Shown here piece after piece: positions 17,223 to 25,667 of a DNA stretch of 64,000 nt; within the stretch, counting starts at the first letter, position 1, and every line of letters starts with the position of its first letter. Where the stretch lies: contig NZ_VKHQ01000005.1 in NCBI RefSeq assembly GCF_009792795.1, forward strand, positions 385,038 to 449,037, given 5' to 3'. This DNA comes from Cognatiluteimonas profundi. Lineage in GTDB: Bacteria; Pseudomonadota; Gammaproteobacteria; Xanthomonadales; Xanthomonadaceae. The position numbers were made by a program, and so were the translations under genes. Below the pieces are notes generated by a model. That model was given only the letters and a program-made list of their open reading frames with translations. It was not told the DNA's origin and did no database searches.

Positions 17223-18386
17223 CTAGAGGAACGTATTCGTGTCCACCCGGATATCCGACGCCGCGTCCTGGACCAGGATGTCCCGCGCGACACGTGGGCT
17301 GGCGCCCTTGATGGAAGCAGCAATCCCCGGTCGGGGCATCTTCCCCGACCGGTTGTTGGCGAAGGTGTTGCGACCGATGCTGCAGTCGCTGCTGTCGTTC
17401 TTGACCAGCAAGCCGGTCGATCCGTTGTCGCGGATGCTGTTGCCGATGATGCTGGCTGTCGCGCAACCGTCGAGCACCACGCCGCAACTGCGATTGTCCT
17501 GGATCGTGCAGTCCTCGATGGTGACGTTGCGCGTGCGCTTGTAGGCGAGGATCCCGTAGGCCGCGTTGTCGTGGATCCGGCAGTTCTGGATGTGCACGTT
17601 GCTCGCAAAGTCGGGCTTGTCCGGTTCGATGTCGATCCCGCACTGCGGCGCGGTCCCTGCGGTGTGGCTGAACTCCGAGTTGGTGACCCGCACGTCACGC
17701 GATCCGGTAATCGACAGGCCCTGTCGGCGGTTGCCGGTCGAGACGACGCCGTCGATGACCACGTCGCTGCTGAGCACTTTCGGGCCGCCGCCCTTGGGTT
17801 TCCTGCCGCCGATGCAGATGCCGTCGCCCCAGCAGTCGGAGATCTGCATATCGCGCACCGTGACCCGCGATGCGCCGACGATCTGGATGCCATGGCCCCA
17901 TTCGCCGGTGGTGCCGAGGTGTCTGTCGCGTTCGCCGACGATGCGACCGCCCGAAACTTCCACGTCATCCACCAGCAGGATCCAGAGCACGTAGGCGCGG
18001 TCGGCGGCATTGGGCTTGGCGACCAGCCTGGCGTCCGGCGCCAATTGCAGGTGCATCCGGCCACGCAGGCGCACGCTCTGGAGTGGGTCGATCAAATAGG
18101 TCCCCGAAGGCACCTCGACGGTACCGCCGTCGGCGGGCAGCGCATCGATCGCACGCTGGAAGGCCGCCGTGTCGTCCTGCACGCCATCGCCCTGCGCGCC
18201 ATGCTGGCGCACATCGATCCGCGTGGCACCGCGCGCCCGGCCTGGCGGTGCGTCCGGCGACAGCGGGGCTGGCGACGGCGCGGCCGCAGACGTCGGCACC
18301 GGCGCCGACGCGGCCTTGCATCCGGGCAGCATTGCCAACAATGCCATCCCGATCGCGCCGCCCAGGAAATCGCGACGTGCGTTCAT
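17223..18386 (-). CDS. Tat-type lipoprotein with right-handed parallel beta-helix
   Basis: A 387-residue protein whose start MNARRDFLGGAIGMALLAML carries a twin-arginine motif (RRDFL) and a lipobox (LPGC, Cys near residue 23). After a Pro/Ala-rich linker comes the entry motif of pectate-lyase-like proteins (IDVRQHGAQGDGVQDDTAAF). Many rungs with N-x-I/V repeats follow (VTVRDMQISDCWGDGICIG, VTIEDCTIQDNRSCGVVL, SIIGNSIRDNGSTGLLV). This is the right-handed parallel beta-helix of polysaccharide lyases and glycosidases. It may act on a surface polysaccharide. No catalytic residue set can be assigned by eye. Export by Tat as a lipoprotein is inferred. Confidence 0.8.
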   Translation of the reverse strand: MNARRDFLGGAIGMALLAMLPGCKAASAPVPTSAAAPSPAPLSPDAPPGRARGATRIDVRQHGAQGDGVQDDTAAFQRAIDALPADGGTVEVPSGTYLIDPLQSVRLRGRMHLQLAPDARLVAKPNAADRAYVLWILLVDDVEVSGGRIVGERDRHLGTTGEWGHGIQIVGASRVTVRDMQISDCWGDGICIGGRKPKGGGPKVLSSDVVIDGVVSTGNRRQGLSITGSRDVRVTNSEFSHTAGTAPQCGIDIEPDKPDFASNVHIQNCRIHDNAAYGILAYKRTRNVTIEDCTIQDNRSCGVVLDGCATASIIGNSIRDNGSTGLLVKNDSSDCSIGRNTFANNRSGKMPRPGIAASIKGASPRVARDILVQDAASDIRVDTNTFL

Positions 18387-18616
18387 CGGTGCGTGCGCCG
18401 GGGCAGGCAGCGGATCGGCAACGCAATGTGGGCAACTTCCATGACGACGATCCTTGCCGGGTCCGGGGCACCGGCGATCCATGGAATACGGTCGCCAGCA
18501 GATCGAAGTTCCCCATATGACCCGTTAGCGCGGTGTCGTTGTCGGCCCGGCCGGCCGCCCCGCCCGTTATGCTCGGCATACGACGCGGGGGCGTCGACCA
18601 CACTGGGGAGCGGCAC

Positions 18617-19528
18617 ATGGCAACACGATCGAACGGTCCGTTGGCTGGCTTCGACTGGCTCAAGCGCGGCATCAACGTGGGTTACGGCAATCCGAAGGCC
18701 TTGTTCGGCGGCGCGGCCTTCCTGCTGCTGCTGTGCCTGTTGCCGACTGTGATCACGATGCCGATGCAGTTCGGCGCACTGCGCACCGGTACGCCGGCCA
18801 GCCCGGCGACCTTCGGCTGGATCATGGCGATCTCCGCCATCGGTGGCCTGCTGCTGGTGCCGCTGTACGCCGGCTACCTGCGCGTGATCGATGCGGCCGA
18901 ACGCGGATTGCCGGTGCGCGCGCGCGACATCTTCCAGCCGTATCGCCAGGGCGACGCATTGCGCCTGATTGGTTACGGCCTGGCGATGGCGGTGGTCTAC
19001 ATCGCTGCATTCGGCGCCGTCATCGCCGCGACCGGCGGTGGCATCGCACGCTGGTACATGCAGGCCATGACCGCGCAGGCCAACCACCAGCCGCCGCCAA
19101 CGACGCTGCCCGACGGTTTCGGAGTCGCCTTCGCCCTTTTCCTGGTGGTCGGCCTCTTCATGATGGGCGTCTATGCGATCAGCCTGGGACAGGTCGCGCT
19201 GGGCCGTCGCAGCGTCTTCGGCGCCATCGGCGACGGCCTGCTGGGCGCGGTGAAGAACGTGCTGCCACTGCTCGTGTTTGTCGTGAGCTCGGTGGTCGCG
19301 TGGATCGTGCTGGCCATCGTGGTCGTGCTGCTGGTCGGCCTGTTCGCCCTGCTGGGCAAGCTGGTGGGCGCGTGGCTGGTGATGGTCCTGATGGTCCTGA
19401 TGATCCCGCTGTACCTGGCGATGATGCTGACGCTCTTCGCGGTGATGTTCGGGGTGATGTACTACCTGTGGCGCGATGTCTGCGGCGACGACAGCGTGCC
19501 CGCCGCGGCGCAGTCGATCGCGGCCTGA
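18617..19528 (+). CDS. BPSS1780-type polytopic membrane protein
   Basis: A 303-residue inner-membrane protein, started at ATG 18617 after a GGGGAG ribosome site. The N-terminus (GFDWLKRGINVGYGNPKALF) is characteristic of the BPSS1780 family. About six hydrophobic segments follow, including FLLLLCLLPTVITMPM, FGWIMAISAIGGLLLVPLYA, FALFLVVGLFMMGVYAISL and a long VVAWIVLAIVVVLLVGLFAL helix. No enzymatic motif is seen, and the function of the family is unknown. It is followed by a strong terminator, so it is a single-gene unit. Confidence 0.8.
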   Translation: MATRSNGPLAGFDWLKRGINVGYGNPKALFGGAAFLLLLCLLPTVITMPMQFGALRTGTPASPATFGWIMAISAIGGLLLVPLYAGYLRVIDAAERGLPVRARDIFQPYRQGDALRLIGYGLAMAVVYIAAFGAVIAATGGGIARWYMQAMTAQANHQPPPTTLPDGFGVAFALFLVVGLFMMGVYAISLGQVALGRRSVFGAIGDGLLGAVKNVLPLLVFVVSSVVAWIVLAIVVVLLVGLFALLGKLVGAWLVMVLMVLMIPLYLAMMLTLFAVMFGVMYYLWRDVCGDDSVPAAAQSIAA

Positions 19529-19546
19529 GCGACGCCATCGTTGCAT

Positions 19547-19575
19547 GACAAAGGCGGCCATCGGCCGCCTTTGTC
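19547..19575 (+). terminator. Rho-independent-type hairpin after the membrane protein gene
   Basis: A perfect 13-bp stem (gacaaaggcggcc / ggccgcctttgtc) with a 3-base loop lies 18 bases after the stop codon of the membrane protein gene. The trailing T run is weak (gttc), so termination is probable rather than certain. Confidence 0.75.
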
Positions 19576-19705
19576 GTTCAAGGCGCGCCGCCTCCCGGCA
19601 ACCGCCGCCGGAGCCATGGCAGTGATTGACTGTCTTCTGTCATTTACGCCACCGGCCATGCCTTCGATAGTGCGCTCCCGTCACTGCTTCGATCAGGAAT
19701 CCACC

Positions 19706-20860
19706 GTGCGCACGTCCTCCTTCCCGCTCCGCTCCCGGTCTGTCGTGGCTGCGCTGGCCCTGCTGTGCACCTCGACCGTCGTCGCCGCCGATCCACCCGC
19801 CATTCCCGCGCTGTCCGCCGTCGCCGGGCATGCCGCGATGGAGCGCATCGCGCCCTGGCGCAGCCGCTTCGGCCGCAGCCGTCCGGTGATCGCGATCATC
19901 GGCAACAACAGCGGCACCGAACTGGTCGATTTCGTGATTCCTTATGGCGTGCTGATGGCATCGGATGCGGCCGACGTGATCACCGTCGCGACGCACCCCG
20001 GCCCGCTCACCATGCGTCCGGCATTGACGCTGCAAGCGCAGACGACGGCACGCGACTTCAACGCGCGGTATCCCGATGGCGCCGACTACGTGATCGTGCC
20101 GGCGATGGTCGATCGCAACGACCCGGTCCTGCTCGGCTGGATCGCCGGACAGAGCCGGCGCGGCGCCACCACGGTCAGCATCTGCGATGGCGCGCTGGCG
20201 AATGCCGGCGTGTCGAACGGGCATGTCGCGACCGCGCACTGGGCGACCGAATCCCTGCGCGCGCAGCAGTATCCCGGCACGCACTGGGTGAAGGACACGC
20301 GTTACGTCGCCGACGGCCGGGTCGTGTCCAGCGCCGGCATCAGCGCCGCGATGCCGACGTCGCTCGCGCTGGTCGAAGCGATCGCGGGGCACGCGCGCGC
20401 GGCCGCGGTCGCGGCAGGACTTGGTGTCGCCGACTGGAGCGCGCAGCACGACAGCGACGCGTTCCAGCCGCGCCTGGGCGTCAACCTGCGCGGCTTCGCG
20501 GCGACCAACTACACCAACCACTGGTTCCATTCCATGCAGCACGTCGGCGTGCCGGTCACGGCGGGCATGGACGAGATCGCCTTGGCGATCACCGCCGATG
20601 CGTATTCGCGCACCGGTCGCAGCCATGCGATGGCGCTGGCTGCGTCGAAGGACCCGGTGACGACGCGCCATGGCCTGGTGCTGCTGCCGGATCGCGTGCT
20701 GGGCGACGCGGCTGCGCTGGACGTCGTGCTGCCGGCCCTGCAGCCGGCTCCGTCCGCGCAGGCGTTCGACACGGTGCTGGCGTCGATCGCCGGGCGCTAC
20801 GGCCGCAACACCGCCTTTGGCGTGGCACTGGACTTCGAGTACCCCGGGTTCCATAACTAA
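19706..20860 (+). CDS. Exported DJ-1/PfpI-like protein
   Basis: A protein of about 384 residues (GTG start after AGGAAT). It has a signal-like N-terminus (RSRSVVAALALLCTSTVVAA) followed by a DJ-1/PfpI domain. Visible features are VIAIIGNNSGTELVDFVIPY, DADVITVATHPGP-like spacing and the nucleophile elbow VSICDGALANAGVSNG, where a Cys replaces nothing and is correctly placed. The second half (HWFHSMQHVGVPVTAGMDEI ... RHGLVLLPDRVLG) may be a diverged second domain. It precedes the GlxA-type regulator by four bases and so forms a two-gene unit with it. An ATG at 19658 is an alternative start. The biochemical role is unknown. Confidence 0.77.
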   Translation: MRTSSFPLRSRSVVAALALLCTSTVVAADPPAIPALSAVAGHAAMERIAPWRSRFGRSRPVIAIIGNNSGTELVDFVIPYGVLMASDAADVITVATHPGPLTMRPALTLQAQTTARDFNARYPDGADYVIVPAMVDRNDPVLLGWIAGQSRRGATTVSICDGALANAGVSNGHVATAHWATESLRAQQYPGTHWVKDTRYVADGRVVSSAGISAAMPTSLALVEAIAGHARAAAVAAGLGVADWSAQHDSDAFQPRLGVNLRGFAATNYTNHWFHSMQHVGVPVTAGMDEIALAITADAYSRTGRSHAMALAASKDPVTTRHGLVLLPDRVLGDAAALDVVLPALQPAPSAQAFDTVLASIAGRYGRNTAFGVALDFEYPGFHN

Positions 20861-20864
20861 ACGG

Positions 20865-21866
20865 ATGAAGACCGACGCCGTCCGTCCCGATGTCCCCGTG
20901 CGCGTGGTGCTGCTCGCACACGAGCAGATGAACCTGCTCGACCTCAGCGGCCCGCTGCAGGCGCTGGCCACCGCGCGTCGCGACGGCGACCGCAACGGGC
21001 CGGCGCTGTACGACACCATCGTCGCGTCGGTCGATGGTGGCGCGATCACCACGAGCTGCGGACTGCCGGTGGTGACCGTGGCGCTGTCGTCGCTCGACGG
21101 CGTGGCGATCGACACGCTGATCGCGCCGGGCGGCTGCAAGGGCGATACCTTCCATGCGCCACCGCGACTGGTCGAATGGATCGCGCAACGTGCGCCGGGC
21201 GTGCGCCGCCTGTGCTCGGTGTGCACCGGTGCGTTCCTGCTGGCGGCGGCGGGCCAGCTGGAAGGACGCCAGGTGGCGACGCACTGGGACTGGGTGACCC
21301 GGCTCGGTGCGCAGTATCCGGACATCCACGTCGATGCCGATCGCATCTACATCCAGGACGGACCGGTGTGGACCTCGGCCGGTGTCAGCGCCGGCATCGA
21401 CCTGACGCTCGCGCTGATCGAAGCCGACTTCGGCCACCAGGTCGCGATCCAGACCGCACGGCAACTGGTGATGTTCATCAAGCGCTCGGGCGGGCAATCG
21501 CAGTTCAGCGTGCCGCTGGCCGCGCAGCTGCATGACCGCGGCGATTTCGCCGACCTGCACGCGTGGATGGCCGCGCACCTGGCCGACGACCTGTGCGTGG
21601 AACGCCTGGCCGAACACGTCGGCATGTCACCGCGCAACTTCGCCCGCAGCTATGCCAGCAAAGTCGGACGCACGCCGGCCAAAACCGTCGACGCCATGCG
21701 CCTGGAAGCCGCCTGCCGCGCGCTGGAAGAAACCGAACTGCCGCTGAAATCCATTGCGGCCGCCGCCGGCCACGGCGACGATCAATCCTTGCGGCGCGCG
21801 TTCCAGCGCCAGCTCGGCATCAGCCCAACGCAGTATCGCGAGCGCTTCGCGGCCCGGGGACACTAA
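20865..21866 (+). CDS. GlxA-family AraC-type transcriptional regulator
   Basis: A 333-residue regulator. The N-terminal DJ-1/PfpI-like sensor domain reads VRVVLLAHEQMNLLDLSGPL and CSVCTGAFLLAAAGQLEGRQ (Cys elbow), with ATHWDWVTRL and the AGVSAGIDLTLALIE helix. The C-terminal part is an AraC double helix-turn-helix (LCVERLAEHVGMSPRNFARS and PLKSIAAAAGHGDDQSLRRA, then FQRQLGISPTQYRERF). It binds DNA and probably responds to a small ligand. It is co-transcribed with the upstream DJ-1-like gene, which shares the same fold. Confidence 0.92.
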   Translation: MKTDAVRPDVPVRVVLLAHEQMNLLDLSGPLQALATARRDGDRNGPALYDTIVASVDGGAITTSCGLPVVTVALSSLDGVAIDTLIAPGGCKGDTFHAPPRLVEWIAQRAPGVRRLCSVCTGAFLLAAAGQLEGRQVATHWDWVTRLGAQYPDIHVDADRIYIQDGPVWTSAGVSAGIDLTLALIEADFGHQVAIQTARQLVMFIKRSGGQSQFSVPLAAQLHDRGDFADLHAWMAAHLADDLCVERLAEHVGMSPRNFARSYASKVGRTPAKTVDAMRLEAACRALEETELPLKSIAAAAGHGDDQSLRRAFQRQLGISPTQYRERFAARGH

Positions 21867-22051
21867 GCCGCCCGCGTCGATCACCGTCGAAGCGACGTCG
21901 TCATGCCTGCTCGCACGCGCGCATCGGCCCGGTCGGCCGCCACCCTTCTTGCCCTTGCTCGATCCTCGCCAGGGGCCTTGCCATCGGGACTCTCGACAAG
22001 GGCGCCAACGCCGGGGGTATGCTCCACCATCGCGAACGAAGGGGCCATCGA

Positions 22052-22444
22052 ATGCGCATAGCCAGGGTTCCCGCGCCGAGCACGCGCACAACAGGACGAC
22101 TCACGGCGTTGCTGCTGCTGATGGCCTGCCTGGGTGCCTGCGACCAGACAGCGCCGCGAGGCGCGTCGATCAGCGCAGCAGCGACGGCGACGCCCGCATC
22201 GGTGACGACGCCGGCACCTCGTCCAGTCGAGTCCGCCGCCAACGCCGCGCTCGCGGTGGCCATCGCGAGCGACCAGGCCGCACGCGCCGCACGCGAACAG
22301 ACCCTGCGCGTGCAGCGGGAGCTGGTCGAACAGCGACGGGCCACGCGCGATGCCGCCCAGCGCGGCAATGGCAACGAGCGCTGCCTGGACGGGCAGAAGA
22401 TGCGCCGCGTGGCGAACGGCTGGGTGCAGGCAGGGGCGTGTTGA
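22052..22444 (+). CDS. Small lipoprotein with coiled coil
   Basis: A 130-residue predicted lipoprotein. The signal region reads TGRLTALLLLMACLGAC, with lipobox LGAC near residue 30. After a Ala/Thr/Pro linker comes an amphipathic helix likely to form a coiled coil (ASDQAARAAREQTLRVQREL), then a C-terminal piece with two cysteines (NERCLDGQKMRRVANGW). The ending (RCLDGQKMRR) resembles short C-terminal domains seen in other exported proteins of this group. No function can be assigned. Confidence 0.65.
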   Translation: MRIARVPAPSTRTTGRLTALLLLMACLGACDQTAPRGASISAAATATPASVTTPAPRPVESAANAALAVAIASDQAARAAREQTLRVQRELVEQRRATRDAAQRGNGNERCLDGQKMRRVANGWVQAGAC

Positions 22445-22567
22445 GTCGGACGGTCTAGTCAACCGTCAGCGGCAACGCCAATCCCCGCACCAGCAACCAC
22501 AGCATCGTCGGGAGCTGTCCGCGACACTATTTCCGATACGGTTGCCGCGGACCGGGAATCGCTCTTC

Positions 22568-23410
22568 TCATTCACCTTCCAAGGACGTCAGCAGATGGCG
22601 GCCTGAACCAATCGTGCTGAAGGCCCCTGCCGCCAGTGCTTCCGAATCGGACTGCTCGTCCTTGCCTCGGACCGAGCGCCACGGGATTGGAAGTTTCGGG
22701 CCGGGAATGTAGTCGTGCCATTGCGCGTAATTGGCGCGGGTACCGTCTGTCAGCTCGAATGCGACCGGTATGGCACCAAGCCAATAGGGATCACCCGCGG
22801 AAGCGCCGGTCGTTGGCGGGCGAAACGTCCAGGTCTTCGCGGCCAGCAAGGTCGCATCGGCCAGCAACTTGCGCGCCCTTTCCATCGCCGGGGCGCTGCC
22901 CATCCGGCCGACATTGACCTGTTCGGCCATGGCATCGGACACATGCCCGGTCCGGTCGATACGCAGCACGACATAGACCTTTCCCTCGATGAGTTCCCGC
23001 AGGGCCTGCGGTGGATACGGCGGCGGCTTGAGTGAAACCGGCATCAACTGCGCGCTCGGATTCGCGACCGAATTGCCGAAATGGGCACTTTGGATGCGCA
23101 TCGCGTATTGGTTTGCGGAGATCTGCTTCGCAACGATGAGCAGTTGGACCGGAGTCGCTGGCGCCGCCGCGCCGGATGGCAGGGGCTCGAATCGCCAATT
23201 CGGCACCGCGCGATTGATCAGATGGATGACCGCGGTATCGATGCCCCGGCGATGATCGATCGAATAGCCGGTGACCGCTCCCGATGCATCGATGTCGACG
23301 GTTCCAGTCAACTGCATGCTGGCCTCGGCGTGATCAGTGTCGCCACGCGCCAATGCCAGGCCACTCGAGAACAACAACAGCAGCATCACAGCCCAGGCGC
23401 GATTGCGCAT
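22568..23410 (-). CDS. Exported TonB-C-like protein
   Basis: A 280-residue protein with a signal peptide (MRNRAWAVMLLLLFSSGLALA). The start at ATG 23410 is preferred over ATG 23422 because an excellent ribosome site (GGAGGGGATC) lies just before it. The second half contains a TonB C-terminal-like domain (KPPPYPPQALRELIEGKVYV, then VVLRIDRTGHVSDAMAEQVN). A weaker similar stretch lies near the N-terminus (TGTVDIDASGAVTGYSID). There is no proline-rich spacer and no permanent membrane anchor, so it is unlikely to be a true energy transducer. The exact function is unknown. Confidence 0.72.
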   Translation of the reverse strand: MRNRAWAVMLLLLFSSGLALARGDTDHAEASMQLTGTVDIDASGAVTGYSIDHRRGIDTAVIHLINRAVPNWRFEPLPSGAAAPATPVQLLIVAKQISANQYAMRIQSAHFGNSVANPSAQLMPVSLKPPPYPPQALRELIEGKVYVVLRIDRTGHVSDAMAEQVNVGRMGSAPAMERARKLLADATLLAAKTWTFRPPTTGASAGDPYWLGAIPVAFELTDGTRANYAQWHDYIPGPKLPIPWRSVRGKDEQSDSEALAAGAFSTIGSGRHLLTSLEGE

Positions 23411-23552
23411 GATCCCCTCCATGGTCGGTTCGGTTGCAGATTACCGGCAATCTTCACGGCATGGGTGGGGGCCGCGTCGGTCCCGCCATCGCCCCACCCC
23501 AACCCACCCATGATTCGGGCCGCCCTGGATGGGACCAGACCGCCATGCAAAC

Positions 23553-23575
23553 GGAAATGGTCTCTGACCCCCTTT
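23553..23575 (+). repeat. CTCTGACCCC repeat (lone copy)
   Basis: The stretch ggaaatggtctctgacccccttt shares its core with repeats at 25523-25585, 26766-26788, 27719-27742 and 28071-28095. It lies in the gap between the TonB-like and TIR-TPR genes. Confidence 0.65.
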
Positions 23576-23593
23576 ATGCGTCCCTGTCTGCCC

Positions 23594-25384
23594 TCAGGCC
23601 CGCGCCGCATCGGACTCCGCCGCCACGCCCAGGCGCGCCTCGGCGTCGGCGAGCATGGCCTGGTAACGCGGATCGTCGTGCAGCAGGTCGAGGTCCGGAT
23701 CGGCTTTCAGGTAGGGCATGAAGCTTTCGGTGACCGTCTCGAACACCGAGCGCAGCATGTCCAGCGCGGCGTCCTTGTCCTTGAGGTACACGGCGATCGC
23801 GCACGCGAAGTTGTAGCGCATGTTGAAGTTGTCGGGATCGATGAGCATCGCGCGGTTCATGCGCGCCTTGGCGCGTTCGTCCTCGCCGAGTGCCGCCAGC
23901 GCGTAGGCGCTGTAGCCGGTCACCGCTGAGTTGTTCTGGTCCCGCGCCAGGATCGCTTCGGCGCGCTTGAGCGCCAGCTGCGCCGCGCGCCGCGTCCCCG
24001 CGGCATCGCCGATCGCGGTGTAACAACTGATCAGCATGGATGCCGAATTGAGGTCGGCTTCCATCAGGCTCGCGGCTTTCTCGTAATAGCGGATGGCGGT
24101 TTCGTGCTGGTGCAGCTGGTAGTTCAGGCGGCCGGCCGAGCGATTGACTTCGTACGACTCCGGATCCAGGCGCAGCGCGATCGCGACCTCGGCCGCGCCC
24201 GCATCGGCATCACCGTCCGCCAGCAGGATCTGCGCCTTGATCGCGTGGGCCTCGGCGAGGTGTGGATCGAGTGCCAGCGCGCGTTCCACCGCGGCCAGCC
24301 CGTCATCGGAACGTCCGCCTTGGTCATCGCGCAGGTTCTTGTAGCCAGTGGCCATCAGCGCCCAGGCTTGCGCATAGCCCGGATCGATCTCGGTGGCGCG
24401 GGCACACAGGCGCACGATCGCCCGCGCCGAGCGCGCATCGGACTCCTGCCCGGAGATGTAGCTCTGCCGCGCCATCAGGTACAGGTTGTGCGCCTCGGCG
24501 TTTTCGGTGCCGCGACGCTCGATCGCCTTCTTCTCCTCGGGCAGCAGCCGCAGCTTCAGCGCCTTGACGATCGCCGCGGAGATCTCGTCCTGCAGCGCGA
24601 AGATGTCGCTGGAATCGCGGTCGTAACGCTCGGCCCAGATGTGGTTGTTGGTGGCGCCGTCGACCAGCTGCGCGCTGATGCGCACCCGCCCACCGGCCTT
24701 GCGCACGCTGCCTTCGAGCACGTGGCTGACCTTGAGCTCGCGCGCGAGCTTGGGGATGTCGACGTGCTTGTCCTTGTACATGAATGCGCTGTTGCGCGAG
24801 ATCACCGCCAGCGCCGAGATCTTGCTGAGGTCGGTGATGATGTCCTCGGTGATGCCGTCGCTGAAGTATTCCTGCTCCGGATCGCCACTCATGTTGGCGA
24901 ACGGCAGCACGCAGATGGTGAAACGCGCCGACTCTTCCGGCGCGGGCGCAGCAGCCGCGACTGCGCCGGCCTTGGCCGACTGCGCCGCCTGCGTGCGCGC
25001 GATCATCGTGCCCAGCGCACGCAGGAATTCCTGCGCCGTCGCGCTCGCCGGATCCTCGTTCCAGCCGTCCAGGTCGGTGGTGTGGATGGCGCGCACGTCC
25101 ATCGGCAAGCGCGCCTGCTCGAACCGCACCGGCACCAGGATGCCGCGCTCGGCCGCTTCACGCGCCTCGCCGCGCACCCAGCGCGAGACCACGGACACCG
25201 GCGTCCAGACCACCAGCACCGCCCTGGCGGCATCGATCTCGGCGTCGATCTGGTCGTCGAACTCCTGGCCCGGGGTGATCTCCGGATCCCACCAGACCGA
25301 CCAGCCCTTCGCCTCGATCGCGGCCACCAGCGGCGCGACGCGCGACTTGTCGCTGCGCGCGTAGGAAACGAAGACATCTGCCAT
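23594..25384 (-). CDS. TIR domain - TolB-like - TPR protein
   Basis: A 596-residue protein. The TIR domain comes first (MADVFVSYARSDKSRVAPLV; KGWSVWWDPEITPGQEFDDQ; SRWVRGEAREAAERG), and a glutamate at position 73 sits where the NADase catalytic Glu of active TIR domains lies. An Ala-rich linker leads to a TolB/FlgO-like domain (FTICVLPFANMSGDPEQEYF, DGITEDIITDLSKI, HVLEGSVRKAGGRVRIS). At least six tetratricopeptide-type helices complete the protein (AVERALALDPHLAEAHAIKA, NQYQ-like spacing afterwards). Many bacteria use this TIR-TolB-TPR layout in signalling or as part of toll-type defence; whether this one is an NADase is not visible. It stands alone. Confidence 0.85.
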   Translation of the reverse strand: MADVFVSYARSDKSRVAPLVAAIEAKGWSVWWDPEITPGQEFDDQIDAEIDAARAVLVVWTPVSVVSRWVRGEAREAAERGILVPVRFEQARLPMDVRAIHTTDLDGWNEDPASATAQEFLRALGTMIARTQAAQSAKAGAVAAAAPAPEESARFTICVLPFANMSGDPEQEYFSDGITEDIITDLSKISALAVISRNSAFMYKDKHVDIPKLARELKVSHVLEGSVRKAGGRVRISAQLVDGATNNHIWAERYDRDSSDIFALQDEISAAIVKALKLRLLPEEKKAIERRGTENAEAHNLYLMARQSYISGQESDARSARAIVRLCARATEIDPGYAQAWALMATGYKNLRDDQGGRSDDGLAAVERALALDPHLAEAHAIKAQILLADGDADAGAAEVAIALRLDPESYEVNRSAGRLNYQLHQHETAIRYYEKAASLMEADLNSASMLISCYTAIGDAAGTRRAAQLALKRAEAILARDQNNSAVTGYSAYALAALGEDERAKARMNRAMLIDPDNFNMRYNFACAIAVYLKDKDAALDMLRSVFETVTESFMPYLKADPDLDLLHDDPRYQAMLADAEARLGVAAESDAARA

Positions 25385-25522
25385 GACAGTCAGGCCTCGC
25401 GTTCCGGGTCAGCCGCACCCGAGACGGCCGATCATACGCCCGGGGGTCAGCGGCTCAGGTTCATGCGGCGATCACCTCATCGGCGGTGGAGCGGTGCTTC
25501 GCGCCGACGTCGTTTGATCCAA

Positions 25523-25585
25523 AAAAACGGGGTCAGGGAACATCGATTGGCCGAATGAAGCGGAAATGTTCTCTGACCCCTTTTT
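25523..25585. repeat. Inverted CTCTGACCCC repeat pair (hairpin)
   Basis: Left arm aaaaacggggtcagggaaca (25523-25543) pairs with right arm tgttctctgaccccttttt (25566-25585), allowing one mismatch or gap. The arms enclose about 22 bases. The RNA would form a hairpin followed by a T run, so this may terminate transcription in either direction between the TIR and GT2 genes. Confidence 0.7.
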
Positions 25586-25646
25586 GTTTTGATGCGCGCG
25601 TGCGACCGCCCGGGCGGCGGAAGGTGGCGAAGGTGGCAGGGGTGGT

Positions 25647-25667
25647 TTAACTGCCTCCGTCCCCTTT
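25647..25667 (+). repeat. 21-base repeat, TTAACTGCCTCCGTCCCCTTT (copy 1)
   Basis: Identical over 21 bases to 27956-27976. On the minus strand this copy supplies the final codons and stop of the second glycosyltransferase. Confidence 0.85.

Noticed and set aside
14767..17643. Minus-strand frame of 958 codons
   Set aside because: It lies antisense to the sulfotransferase-like and phosphoesterase genes and has no recognisable domain.
22568..23410. True TonB energy transducer for the 58-61 kb receptor
   Set aside because: It lacks the membrane anchor and proline-rich spacer, and lies 35 kb away.
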